Assembly (NCBI GenBank): GCA_949825025.1
Contig: OX463785.1
Coordinates: forward strand, 5,373,979 to 5,437,978
Origin: Siphlonurus alternatus
Taxonomy: Eukaryota; Arthropoda; Insecta; Ephemeroptera; Siphlonuridae
Length of the DNA: 64,000 nt
Direction: 5' to 3'
Shown here: positions 44,065 through 55,200 of the stretch, one piece after another
Layout of the letters: each line of letters opens with the position of its first letter
Position numbering within the stretch: the stretch's first letter is position 1
Position numbers and translations under genes: made by a program
Notes under the pieces: generated by a model
What the model saw: only the letters and a program-made list of their open reading frames with translations
Databases searched by the model: none
Told to the model about the DNA's origin: nothing

Positions 44065-46201
44065 TCAATTTTTTTTTATTTTCTTGTCCGCTGGGGGCTT
44101 GGGCGGCTTGTCTGTGTTCCGGCGAAGCTCGAAGAAAAATTTGAATTTGGACCCTTTGCGGGTCTCGAATAAGAATTCTAAATCGACCCCTTTGTCCGGT
44201 CTCTTCATGGTCATACCGGTTTCAATCAACGTACCGTCAGGAGCCCTGATCTCCCAAATTCTTCCACCTGGGACCTCTACCTCAGTTACTGAAAACAACA
44301 AAATTATCAATGGAGTATCGATCGACCTCAATTTTTTTTTTATTGCAGAAATGAATAGAGGGTGCAAAGATATGCTACCCTGATTTTTTTAGATTTTTTA
44401 CAGACTGGGAACTATTTTTTTAAAAAATATTGAAAGTCCTTTTTATGACGTCATGAGATGGCAAGTCCTATCCTTTTTTAAGGAGCGGCATCTCTTGACG
44501 TCACAAAAAGGACTTTCAATAATATTTTAAAAATAGTTCCCCGGTCTCTAAAAAATCTGAAAAAAATCAGGGTATCAGCATAACTTTATATCCTTTATCC
44601 ATTTCTGCAATAAAAAAAATTGAGGTCGATACTCCATTATGAAACAACTCTCGCAACATTTTTTATTGCGTGTTTAGACGACCTCGTGTTATTTATTGAC
44701 ATTCTTTTTTCATTTTTTATCACCCTTAAAATCATGCTTGCAAAACGTTATGACATCATAATCGTGCAAATATTTTAATTCGCAAGCATATTAGGGAAAA
44801 AACTATGACGTCACAGCTTCTGTTCCCTTGATTTTAAGGGTGTAGATGGCTTAAAAAGGTCTATTTTTTTTGAAAATACAAAACTTGAGGCCTTATATAT
44901 ATTAAACAAATAATATACAGTAAAAAAAAATTTCACGAAGATTGTCCATAGATAACCCGGTTCTAACTTACCAGTTGGTGTTAGTTGTAGTTAATAGCGG
45001 TCAGTTATAAACTATTACTGTTTTCCTGGTTATATCCTTACACCATCCGTGTATCTATTTTATTTATTTCCCCCACGTAACAAAAAGAACATAGAGAATG
45101 CAAATGTAGTGCGACAACAAGCAAAGAAAACATGACACACTTTTTCTAAATATACAATTACCACAACTTCAATGTTAAATATTCCCTCAGAAATGATATA
45201 TTCATTTTAATCAATTTTCAATTGAATTAATTAATTTGAATTAATAATAAATATCTCAAATCTGCAAAAGGAATAAAATAACTCACATATATCGCAAAAA
45301 TTTTGTATGCATATTAAAATTATCAATACTTCCAACAGAAATCTTACATTGATCACCAGGTGCAAAGGCTTTGTGCTTCTCAACCGCGGGATGATCGGGA
45401 TCCAATAGGGAAGTATAGAAAATAAATGCGAATATCAGTGCCACCGTCGCAGCCAACATCCACTTCAGAAGACCCTGTCAACAATCGTTATACATTGTAA
45501 ATTACTATCTCGTTAAGGTAGAGATAACACGGACCAGCTGATCGACGTGATTAACTTGTAAACCGTAGCAAATTTACAAAAATTCTGAAAATTTTTTGAG
45601 AGGCAGATTTTAGTGCCTAAAAGTCATAGAAAAAATTTCTGACTTTTTGTTAATTTGCTAAGGTTTACATTTTAATCAAATGGGACTACATTGAACAGCT
45701 GATCCGTGTTATCTCTACCTTACAAGTATACAGATCTTGTTGTTTCAATTTTGGTATCAAGAAAACTTTCCCGTATAATAAATAAAAATGATAGCGTTTA
45801 TATAATAGTATATATTTTCTCAACAATTACTTATTATTATTTCATGCAATGCAATTCATTTACACCAACCATAAAACGTTTTAAAAAATTAAAAATAACC
45901 ACCAAATTTAATGTAATATATATTCCATAAAATAGGATATTATACAGCAGTATTAGATTGTATAGTTTTAATAAATTACAGTGTCGAGAAATTTCAAAAT
46001 GATGAAAAAGATACTTTTTAAAACTGCATTGACAATAAAATTATAAACATTTATAGTTAATTCATGTTGCTGCTGTGTTGGAGAATTAACGAACAGTATG
46101 ATTGATTTATAAAGTACTTTTTAAAATGTTTTACATTTTGATTAATTAAAATTATGTACATAAAAAAAATAATAATTTTACTTACATTCATGTTGTAATA
46201 T
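44065..46201 (-). CDS. Small single-pass membrane protein, 3 exons, 118 aa, function unknown
   Basis: Minus-strand exons: 46196-46201 (only ATG AAT), 45348-45474, 44065-44288; phases 0 and 1 fit and the total is 357 nt. Seven N-terminal residues (MNGLLKW) are followed by one hydrophobic helix (about 8-24) and an acidic-to-basic domain of about 90 residues. That domain has VEVPGGRIWEIRAPDGT, FLFETRKGSKFKFFFELRR and a Pro/Lys-rich end. Codon structure and splice sites look real. I recognise no family. The orientation is probably type II (C-terminus outside), given the short N-terminus. The two-codon first exon is the weakest part; an alternative start is the Met six residues into exon 2. Confidence 0.6.
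44310..44636. mobile_element. MITE family A, copy A10
   Basis: Palindrome in the last intron of the 118-aa gene, ending 22 bp from the acceptor of its final exon. Confidence 0.8.
45514..45722. mobile_element. MITE family E, copy E4
   Basis: Short palindrome TAAGGTAGAGATAACACGGA ... inverse, with CAGCTGATC in each arm. It lies in intron 1 of the 118-aa gene. Confidence 0.75.
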
Positions 46202-48458
46202 AAAATGTATAGTAAAAATAAAAGGGGGAAAAAAAATACGGAGAGCACACAAACGCTGTGAATGTTTTAAATTCTTAACAATTATTTTTTAGAATAAACC
46301 AATTTTCAACAATGTAAAAAAATAAACAACATTTGCGCGCAGTTAGCATGAAAATTGAGACATAACCTTTATTACTTATGTAAATGCTAATTATTTATGA
46401 AATAACTTTATTTATACAGTACACCAAAACCAAAGCCTGTGCACTATAATATCGATCTTCATTGTTTTTGAAATAGTAGTTCTAGATTTGCAATATTCCA
46501 TTGAGTTATAGTAATACGGTATACGCAACTTTGTCCCGAAATTTTCATGGAAAGAATTTCTAAAGTTTTGAAACTTTACACATGGCAATTGAGCTGGTCC
46601 CGAGGGGTGCCTGGGGTGTGAAAATGTCAAGAAAAATCTACTTCAATTAAATTGAATTTTAATTTTACAATGATCTAGCATCTAGCAAATGGTTTGGGGT
46701 ACTGTTTTTCTTCGCGCGCAGGCCTTGATAGAAGGGACGGTGATTTTTATCATTTGTATGTTATTATGTACACAAAATATATATAATTGACAAGTCAAGT
46801 TGATGGTAAAAAATAAGTTTATTATACAGCTGCATAAAAAAATTAATGACTTTTTTTTAAATATTGAAATGTAAATTAACATGACAATCAAATGTTGCTC
46901 AGTGGACATCACAGTCATAATTTAATACATTTCATATGTTTCTATGGTCTATAACTTAAGTTTTGTCCTAATATTTAAAAAAAATATAAATTATAATATA
47001 TTGGGAGTTTAATATTATAAAATAATAAAAAATAATATCAGTATTTTATTGATTGTTGATATCAAAACGTGAGAATGTTTTATGAAATTAAATTTCGTTT
47101 TTTGTTAATTGTAAACTTGAATTTGTAATTGTTTTTATTACATATATTTTCATAAATATACATTAAAAATAAATTAATAAAACTCCATAAAATAAATAAT
47201 CTTCTTCAATACTAATATTTATTATAATTATTTCAAATACAATTTTGAGTTCACAGAATTGATTCTCGAAGAAATGATTACTCATGAAGAGTTAAAATGT
47301 AAAGTATAATAATTATATATTTTTTTTTAGTCTCATATATGTACCATATCAATCAGCTTACTGGCAGTTCTGTCGTATTAAAAAATCATTTCACAGCAAA
47401 TTTAAATTGAAAATGACACTTTCTTATTTAATTACATTTGCATATACATTACAAACAAAACTACAAAACTCATTCTTCAATATTATTATAAAATAACATT
47501 AACGAATTACAATTCAATTAATATTTTTTTATGAAATATTTTAACATTTCAAATAGTCTTGGAAATGCTTCTCTTTTTACTTTTCATGCAAGCCTGCATT
47601 ACTTGGCGCAATTTATTTATTGTTGAATTTTTTTGCCTACTCCATAATACCAAACATATTTTTTTTCAGATGTGTAATAAATCGAATAATGTAACAAATT
47701 TTGAAGTATTTTTCTGCACTAAATTCTAAACGTATAATGTATTAAATTCATTTAAAAAATTACTGATTTAAATCTAACTGCAAAATGTGAAAAAAAAATG
47801 AAATTATTTGAAAAAGTTATTTATCAACTAAATTTTTATTAATACATAGTTAGAGTTTGATATTATTCCCCAATCAATATATCAAAAAATACTTGCAATG
47901 TCAAAAGAGATTAGGATGGATGACAGAATAGCTGCAAGCCACCATTCATTTATTTATTTCGATGGCTAACTTGAAATATTTTTACAAGTGGTAAACCAAT
48001 TTAATTTTTTTAGCACTAAAAAAATTGTCGTAAAAAACATTTAAATAGGTAATTGCCACTTCAAAAATACACAGCTGACCCTATTTCACTGGCATTATTT
48101 AGTGCTGCGTGTACTATACATTGTCACCGTTATATAAAAAATTTCGAGAGTGAATTAATTCATCCTTCAAGAGAACTTCTTCAAATTATCATATCCATTG
48201 CTTATTAACTTATTACCATTAGTGATTATTATTTATTTGTAAGTATAATAATCCAAAATACAATAATATAACAATAAAAAAATATTTCATTTTACAAGAA
48301 AAAAGTACTTTAATATTTTACGTTTTTTTTTGTTTTTTGTTTTTGTTTTTTTTCAAAATAAAAATTTATCTTGTAAATATCCATGAATTTCTTTATTGCA
48401 TATTGGATAGAATGCCTCGAGTAATGAATAATTGTATCTTTAGATAGCAGGTTTTATT
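46202..48458. other. Long AT-rich intergenic region
   Basis: Very AT-rich, with homopolymer runs and no splice-consistent coding exon on either strand that I can support. I see nothing further in it. Confidence 0.55.
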
Positions 48459-48820
48459 TAAGGTAGAGTTAACACGCCCAATGTTAATAAAAATCTCATT
48501 CATGAAAAATATGACAAAAATTTAAAATGTTCTCTTTTACATACCTTATCAGTATGTAATATATCAGGTGTACAAAAACGAGCTAGTTTTCCATTGCAGT
48601 TATTAATTTTTAAAGTTCACTAATTTAACATGGAGAAATGGAACTTCCATGCTAAATTAGTCAACTTTAAAAATTAATAACTCCAAAACTAGCTCGCTTT
48701 TGTATACCTGATATATTACATACTAATAAGGTATGTAAAGGAGAACATTTTTTTTTCATATTTTTCATGAATGGGATTTTTATTAACATTGGGCGTGTTA
48801 TCTACTGTAGACTCTACCTT
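48459..48820. mobile_element. MITE family E, copy E5
   Basis: Palindrome TAAGGTAGAGTTAACACGCC ... inverse. The inner arms (GTATGTAATATATCAGGTGT, AACTTTAAAAATTAATAACT) differ from E1, so only the outer ends are shared. Confidence 0.65.
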
Positions 48821-49019
48821 CATTCAAGAGGAAATCATTGTGGCATCATAGCCATGCAATATCTTTCTATTATATTGTACTTGCGTTTGAAAAATTGTAT
48901 GACTTATGAAATCACAGCATTTTGCAATACGATTTTAGAAAGTGCACAGTAAAATCTGAACAAAACTGACAAAAATAAAATCATGTATGGATGTACAAAT
49001 GAATATACAGGTCTGACCT

Positions 49020-49205
49020 TCTTATCACCTGCTACTGGTGTGTCCCGTGAGTCGACCTGAGAGCAGGTCGTTCAAAGCCCGGGCTCCTCCATGTCTCTCC
49101 CCTGCACCGTCCCTTACCTAGGCGGCGTCAGGGTGCACTGCAGGGAGCGGACGGAGGTGGCTGGCTGGGACTTGTTATCGGAGAGCGGTCACTCCAGGAG
49201 AAAAT
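49020..49205. other. GC-rich island of unknown nature
   Basis: It stands out from AT-rich surroundings. It contains GGTCGTTCAAAGCCCGGGC, which resembles a tRNA T-arm/B box, and GGCGGCGTCAGGGTGCACTG. It may be a SINE head of another family. No open frame is convincing. Confidence 0.35.
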
Positions 49206-49693
49206 TATATAGGGTCCTTTAGTTTGTAAGTTAGTCTGTAAGTTTTTTTTTCTTTTTCTTTTTAGTAAATTTGGGATGGTAACAAATAAATAAATTACTC
49301 CCTAACTAACCTACAGACTATCTTACATACGAACTTAAGATACAATTGTTAAGCATATTAACCATATTATTACTCTATGAATTTTATTTCTTTTTTATGT
49401 TATTTAATTTGCGGAAGATAGGGTCACTGCATGAATTTCAATTTTCATTAATAATAAAATAATGTAAATTCATTAATAATTATTATTATTTAAATTTGGC
49501 CATTAATTAATAATTAATTATGTTACAAAATTGGTAAGGAATGAAAATTAACGCTTCATTAATTATTATACTTTATACTTCATTCAATTGAATTTATAAA
49601 AAAAATGGTAATATTAACATAATTAATATAAACTTAATTAAATCGGTACAAAAAGTATTTTTAATTTTAGAACATATTTAATGCATGTCTTAA

Positions 49694-50346
49694 AGTAGAG
49701 TTCCTATCAGGAAAAAAAGTTGAGTTATTATTTTCTAAAAATAGCTGAAGTAGTCTTGCGTATCAAACCGAAATCCAAAAAATTCTATCTTACAGAGTTT
49801 TGCCAGAAAAAAATTCCAAAATCAGAGTGAACGCGTCGCTTAACATGGGGCCTTACCTGACAAATACCCTCGAATATCTCGAAAAAATACACCGTTAGGT
49901 GGTATGAAAAAAATATAGCGATGTTCTACGACCCAAGCTTTAACCAAAAACCAAATAAAAAAAATTAACTCGAATCCATTTTTCCGTAAAAAAAATAATG
50001 AAAAATCTTATGGGAATTAACATGGTAGATTTACTTGATTTTTTTACGGAAAAATCGATTCGAGCGAATTTTTTTTTAATCGGTTTTTGGTTAAAGCTTG
50101 GGTCATAGAACATCACTATATTTTTCATACCACCTAACGGTGTAATTTATCGAGACATTCGAGGGTCTTTGTCAGGTAAGGCCCCATGTTAAGCGACGCG
50201 TTCACTCTGATTTTGGATTTTTTTTTTTTCTGGCAAACCTATTTGAGATAAAATTTTTTGAATTTTGGTTTCATATGGAAGACTACTTAAACTATTTTTA
50301 AAAAATAATAACTCAACTTTTTTTTCTGATAGGAACTCTACTTTAA
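49694..50346. mobile_element. Palindromic element O, about 650 bp
   Basis: AAAGTAGAGTTCCTATCAGG ... inverse. The arms stay paired almost to the centre (GGTTTTTGGTTAAAGCTTGG). Each arm has GACGCGTTCACTCTGATTT. It has no coding capacity. Confidence 0.75.
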
Positions 50347-50511
50347 TTTTTTAAAATTTGAACAGGAAAATATTCTTTTAAAAAATGTGTTCTGTTAATG
50401 CATAATAAAATTTAATATTAAAGTTTAAAACTTCTGTACATCCCTACTCTTTTGAGCGTATCTTTATATAGGGGCTACTATATTATTATTATACCGATTA
50501 TCATTAAGGCA

Positions 50512-50837
50512 ATAGAGTATCGACTATCACCTCAATTTTTTTTATTGCAGAAATAGCTAGAGCGTGCAAAGTTATGCTACCCTGATTTTTTTTTTTCAGA
50601 TTTTTTAGAGCCTGGAAACTCTTTTTAAAAATTATTGAAAGTCGTTTTTGTGACGTCACGAGGCGACAAGTCCTATCTTTATCTTAAGGAGCGGCGTCTC
50701 GTGACGTCACAAAAAGAACTTTCAATAATTTTTAAAAAATAGTTCCCGGTCTCCAAAAAATCTGAACAAAATCGGTAGCATAACTTTTCACGCTCTATCC
50801 ATTTCTGCAGTAAAAAAAATTGAGGTCGATACTCCAT
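50512..50837. mobile_element. MITE family A, copy A11
   Basis: Palindrome with TGACGTCA at about 50651 and 50701. Its left terminus has a small internal duplication (ATCGACTATCACC). Confidence 0.8.
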
Positions 50838-51578
50838 TACTTTTTCTGGATACTAAAAGCTTTAATCAGCTAAATGAATTAAATCTATACAAGGTGCATA
50901 GAGGTTTATCACCTTGCATCTATCCAGATGTTTTCCTAGCATCTGTCGCCAATTGAAAACAATATTACTTTTGATTACATCCCTCTCCCTCTATCGACTT
51001 TAACACGTGCTAAACTGGTGACATTCAGGAGTCTAACAATTAAAACATGCACTCTGAGCTTACAGTGATAGGATAGGTATAGAAATCACAGTACCCCTCA
51101 GTACATCACGAACGTCGCCCTGCATGATAATTTGACGGTGCAGAGACCACGTAACTCACAACAGAGAAGCAGTAACGTTCGTGACGTCACGAGGTGTACT
51201 TGTGTTTCAAAGAGGAATTAAAAGTACGTCAAATTTGTTAACTGAATTTTATTAAAACTTTTACAAGAAGCATTATTTGAATTACATAAAAATTTGTAAG
51301 TAAATATTGTTAGTATATTCATTACATATATATATATTCGTGTAAATTAAACGAATAAAAAACTTGCATTAGACAAAATTATGCCTCTAACTAATAAAAC
51401 TACACCCAAGCAATATTAGGTTAAAAATATGTCAAGGATATTTTGACAAATTGAACATAATTCCACATATATAATCATAACATAAATATAATTGGTTATA
51501 TAAGAATTAATCATGTTTATTTGAATCTTATATTTTTATTGCAATATTGAATAATATTTTATCTCCCACACTATAAAC

Positions 51579-51758
51579 TAGGCGCGGATCCAGAAAAAAA
51601 AAATTAAAAAATTCGGAAGCCGGGCTGCCTCCATAAGGCCAATGTTAAAAAAAAAATTGGAGTGGGGGAAATGCCTATATTGCCCATGTTAAATTCAAAA
51701 TTGGGGGGGGGAGGGGCTGTAGCTTCCCCAGTTCCCCCCCCCCCTGGATCCGCGCCTG
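51579..51758. mobile_element. Small hAT-like MITE, 180 bp
   Basis: Ends TAGGCGCGGATCCAG / CTGGATCCGCGCCTG, perfect 8-bp duplications CTATAAAC (51571-51578 and 51759-51766), and G/C runs near the right end. The rest of 50838-51570 is AT-rich; only a short palindrome around AACGTTCGTGACGTCACGAG (about 51070-51200) is noticeable. Confidence 0.85.
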
Positions 51759-51905
51759 CTATAAACTATTTATGTTAAAATAGAACAAAATTATAAGTTT
51801 TAATTAATAGACATAATAGACAATAATGGTTACATTTTTTATTTCATAATTAGAAAATATACATAAAATTATGCACTTCACGGTTGTTCCATCAGGTTAT
51901 GCAAC

Positions 51906-52152
51906 TGAAATAATCTTTTATTGCAAGAGTACAATAGACAATAATAGTTGCATTTTTTTTATTTCATAATTAGAAAATATACATGAAATTATGCTCTTCT
52001 GAATTATTTTCAGATTTTCTAGAGTGCGGGAACTAATTTTAAAAAAATATTTAAACTATAACTTGAAAGTTATAGTATATTTTCTAATTATGAAATAAAA
52101 AAAATGCAACTATTATTGTCTATTGTACTCTTGCAATAAAAGATTATTTCAG
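51906..52152. repeat. Inverted repeat next to the lectin 3' end
   Basis: About 100-bp arms (GAAATAATCTTTTATTGCAA ... inverse) around a remnant of family A (CTAGAGTGCGGGAAC). The left arm supplies the minus-strand AATAAA at 51922-51917, a candidate poly(A) signal of the lectin gene. Confidence 0.65.
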
Positions 52153-52203
52153 TTTTTCGTTATAATATTTGCAATTTTCATTATCATAGTGATATCATCA
52201 GGT

Positions 52204-55200
52204 CTACTGTTCACAGATGAATGGTAGTAAAAGTGAACATTCATTATCATTCCATGTACCATGATTATAAATAGTTAAACAGTTCTCCTTCGTTCCTCCG
52301 TTTGGCTCACCACTCATCCAGTTCTTGTAACTCATTATTTGTCCCGTTCCGATCCACTGCCACAAGCCGTTCACAGCCTCATCTGTCGCTCCGATCCACG
52401 CGACTCCAGTTTGACACATACCTGCAGTGTGACACACATGTTTTAATGGCGGGGGATATGTACATTTTGTAGAGTTCTTAAAGTTAAAAATTGGAAATCA
52501 TATATATACGTTAGATTCCAACGCGTGTATTCCAATTTTTAACTTAAAGAACTGTACACTATAATATATAGAAAACAAACATTTTATATCAAAGATTATT
52601 TATATTTGAATGGTCAAGTTGAAAAGTATTTTCTAAGCAATGCTGAATTTGATCACTTCCATTTATAATTCTTTTCAACAATTTTTTTTTTATTAAAATA
52701 AAATGCACTTCATGCACTATTGAATTTAACCGTGGATATTGCATTTCAATGGAGTATCGACCTCAATTTTTTTATTGTAGAAATGGATAGAGCGGACAAA
52801 CTTATGCTACCTTGATTTTTTTTTCAGATTTTTTAGAGCATGGGAACTATTTTTAAAAAATATTGAAAGTTCTTTTCGTGACGTCATGAGGTGGAAAATA
52901 CTCTATCTTTTTCTTAAGGAGCGGCGTTTCGTTACGTCACAAAAAGAACTTTCAATAATTTTTTAAAAATATTTCCTGGGCTCAAAAAAATCTGAAAAAA
53001 ATCAGGGTAGCATAATATATAATTTTGCACCTTCTATCCATTTCTGCAATAAAAGAAATTGAGGTCGATACTCCATTAATGAAATATTTTAATGCATAGT
53101 AAGTTCACTTTACATATGAAAGTCTTCTACTCGCAATGGTTGAAACAAACCATGGTTTATAATGTCTGTCGCATCACACAACAATCACGGACCGAGTTTG
53201 TACAAGAAAACGCCCGCAATTGACAGTGGCGGCGCCACTGATCCGTTTCAGTGTTGCATGTTTACTATTGTGTACTATGTAAGAACCAGCAAAAAATTCA
53301 CTAAACATGGAAAATTTTAATGAAAAACATATTTAATGAACTTTTTAAGTGCATTAATGAATAGAACATGAAAAGTTTTGTTAATATGAAGTTTTTAAAT
53401 ATTTGAATTTGTCCAGTAGATTCTTTTAAAAATTATTTAAAATTTAGTCGACACAATCGGTTAGATTTTTCTTCTTAACATTTTAGTAAAATTTCACAAG
53501 TTATCATGCCAGGTGCTATCAGATACTAATGTAGATGTGTTTAGTGTTGTATTGCAGTCCACTGAAGCCTCGTATAATGGTTTTTAAGGGTAATGCTGAA
53601 TTTTTATGAGCGTTATACAGTACAGTGTACTTATTATTTTACTAATTTGAAGTTAATATAAATTATTACTACATTTATATACTTTATTCCTTGAAATAGA
53701 ACGATCATATTTTTAATATTCCCTAAAATGTATGTCAAATAAGAGTCATTGCCTCTCCGAGTGCATTGCAACCATGGGCTTTTTGTAAACATTTGAAACG
53801 GTTAAGTGGCGCCTCTGGTGGCAAAAATGGTGAACTAAAGAGTTTGTTTACTTTTTTTCCTGTCCCATCTGCAACAATCGAAAATAGTGTAATGCGACAG
53901 ACATTATAAACAATGGTTTGTTACAACCATTGCGAGTAAAAAAACTTTGGTACATAGAATAATATAATATTACATTATATAAAAACTACGAAAAAACATA
54001 CACAGTTTCAACTATATTTTGAAATGTAATAATTGAACATTTAAATTAACTGACTATTAGGTATAAATAATATAAATTATTTGCATATATTATATATTAT
54101 GTATATATACTATAAACAATAAACACAGTATAAACTTGAGAAATAGTAATTATAAATAATAGCATATCAGTAACTTTTTATATACATTGTTGTATGAGCT
54201 TTCACTCTGTATCTTGCCTGATTGTTTATAAAGATCCTGCAATCATAAGACTGCCGTTAACATATAATGAACGATATTTTTTTATAATTACCAAGCTCTT
54301 TCACGCGATCCTGGATTAGTAGATTCTTTGCGATGCTATCAATTGTGGCGAGATTCTGACCTATTGACTGACAGAAGTTCTGCGCGTCTTGCCAGTTCAG
54401 CTGTAGGATATAAAAGTTAAGAATTAGTTATCAATTTGAAACATACTAATATTTACACCTTATCTTTTGTTTGCAGTAGAAGCTAAATATTATACCTGAT
54501 CATTATGTTAAAGTGCATGTTATAATTATATTGTGTGTGTTTGTTGTGTATTCATTTTAAACTTGATCATGTGAACATATTATGTTTGTCATATATACAC
54601 AACTATTTAGCAAAAGTTCAGAATAAATAAATAAAATAAAATATATGGCAAATAAAAATTTCCCTTTATACATTTATATAGCTATTAACATTAAATTATT
54701 AATATTATTATTAATTCAGCTTCTTTATTCTTTTTCGTGAATATATATATTGCACAATTTCCTATTGTTTAACAATAAATTTATAGATAATTATTATAAA
54801 AATATTGTTGCTGCAGTATGGTGTAATATTTAGTTTCCGCACTTTCTGTGATATCGAAAATTACAAAGGCAGATATATTCTTAATTTTTAACTTTTTCTA
54901 CATAATATAAATTTTAAATATTTGGGAATTGCAATAAATGTTCGTATCTTTATTTAAAATTCAAATGAAAATGATAAACCACTAAATTAAAAAATATATT
55001 GATACTAACCTTTTTTTCTTTACTGAAGTAGTAGGTACTGATGTTCTTGGTAGAACCGGTACTGTTCTTGGTAGAACCGGTACTGTTCTTGGCAGCAACT
55101 GTCAAAATAATAATTTTATAAGATTCAAATCATTGCAAAACAAATAAAAATTTCGTTTTTTAAATAAAAACGCATAGTTCTAATTTAAATGGATTATCAA

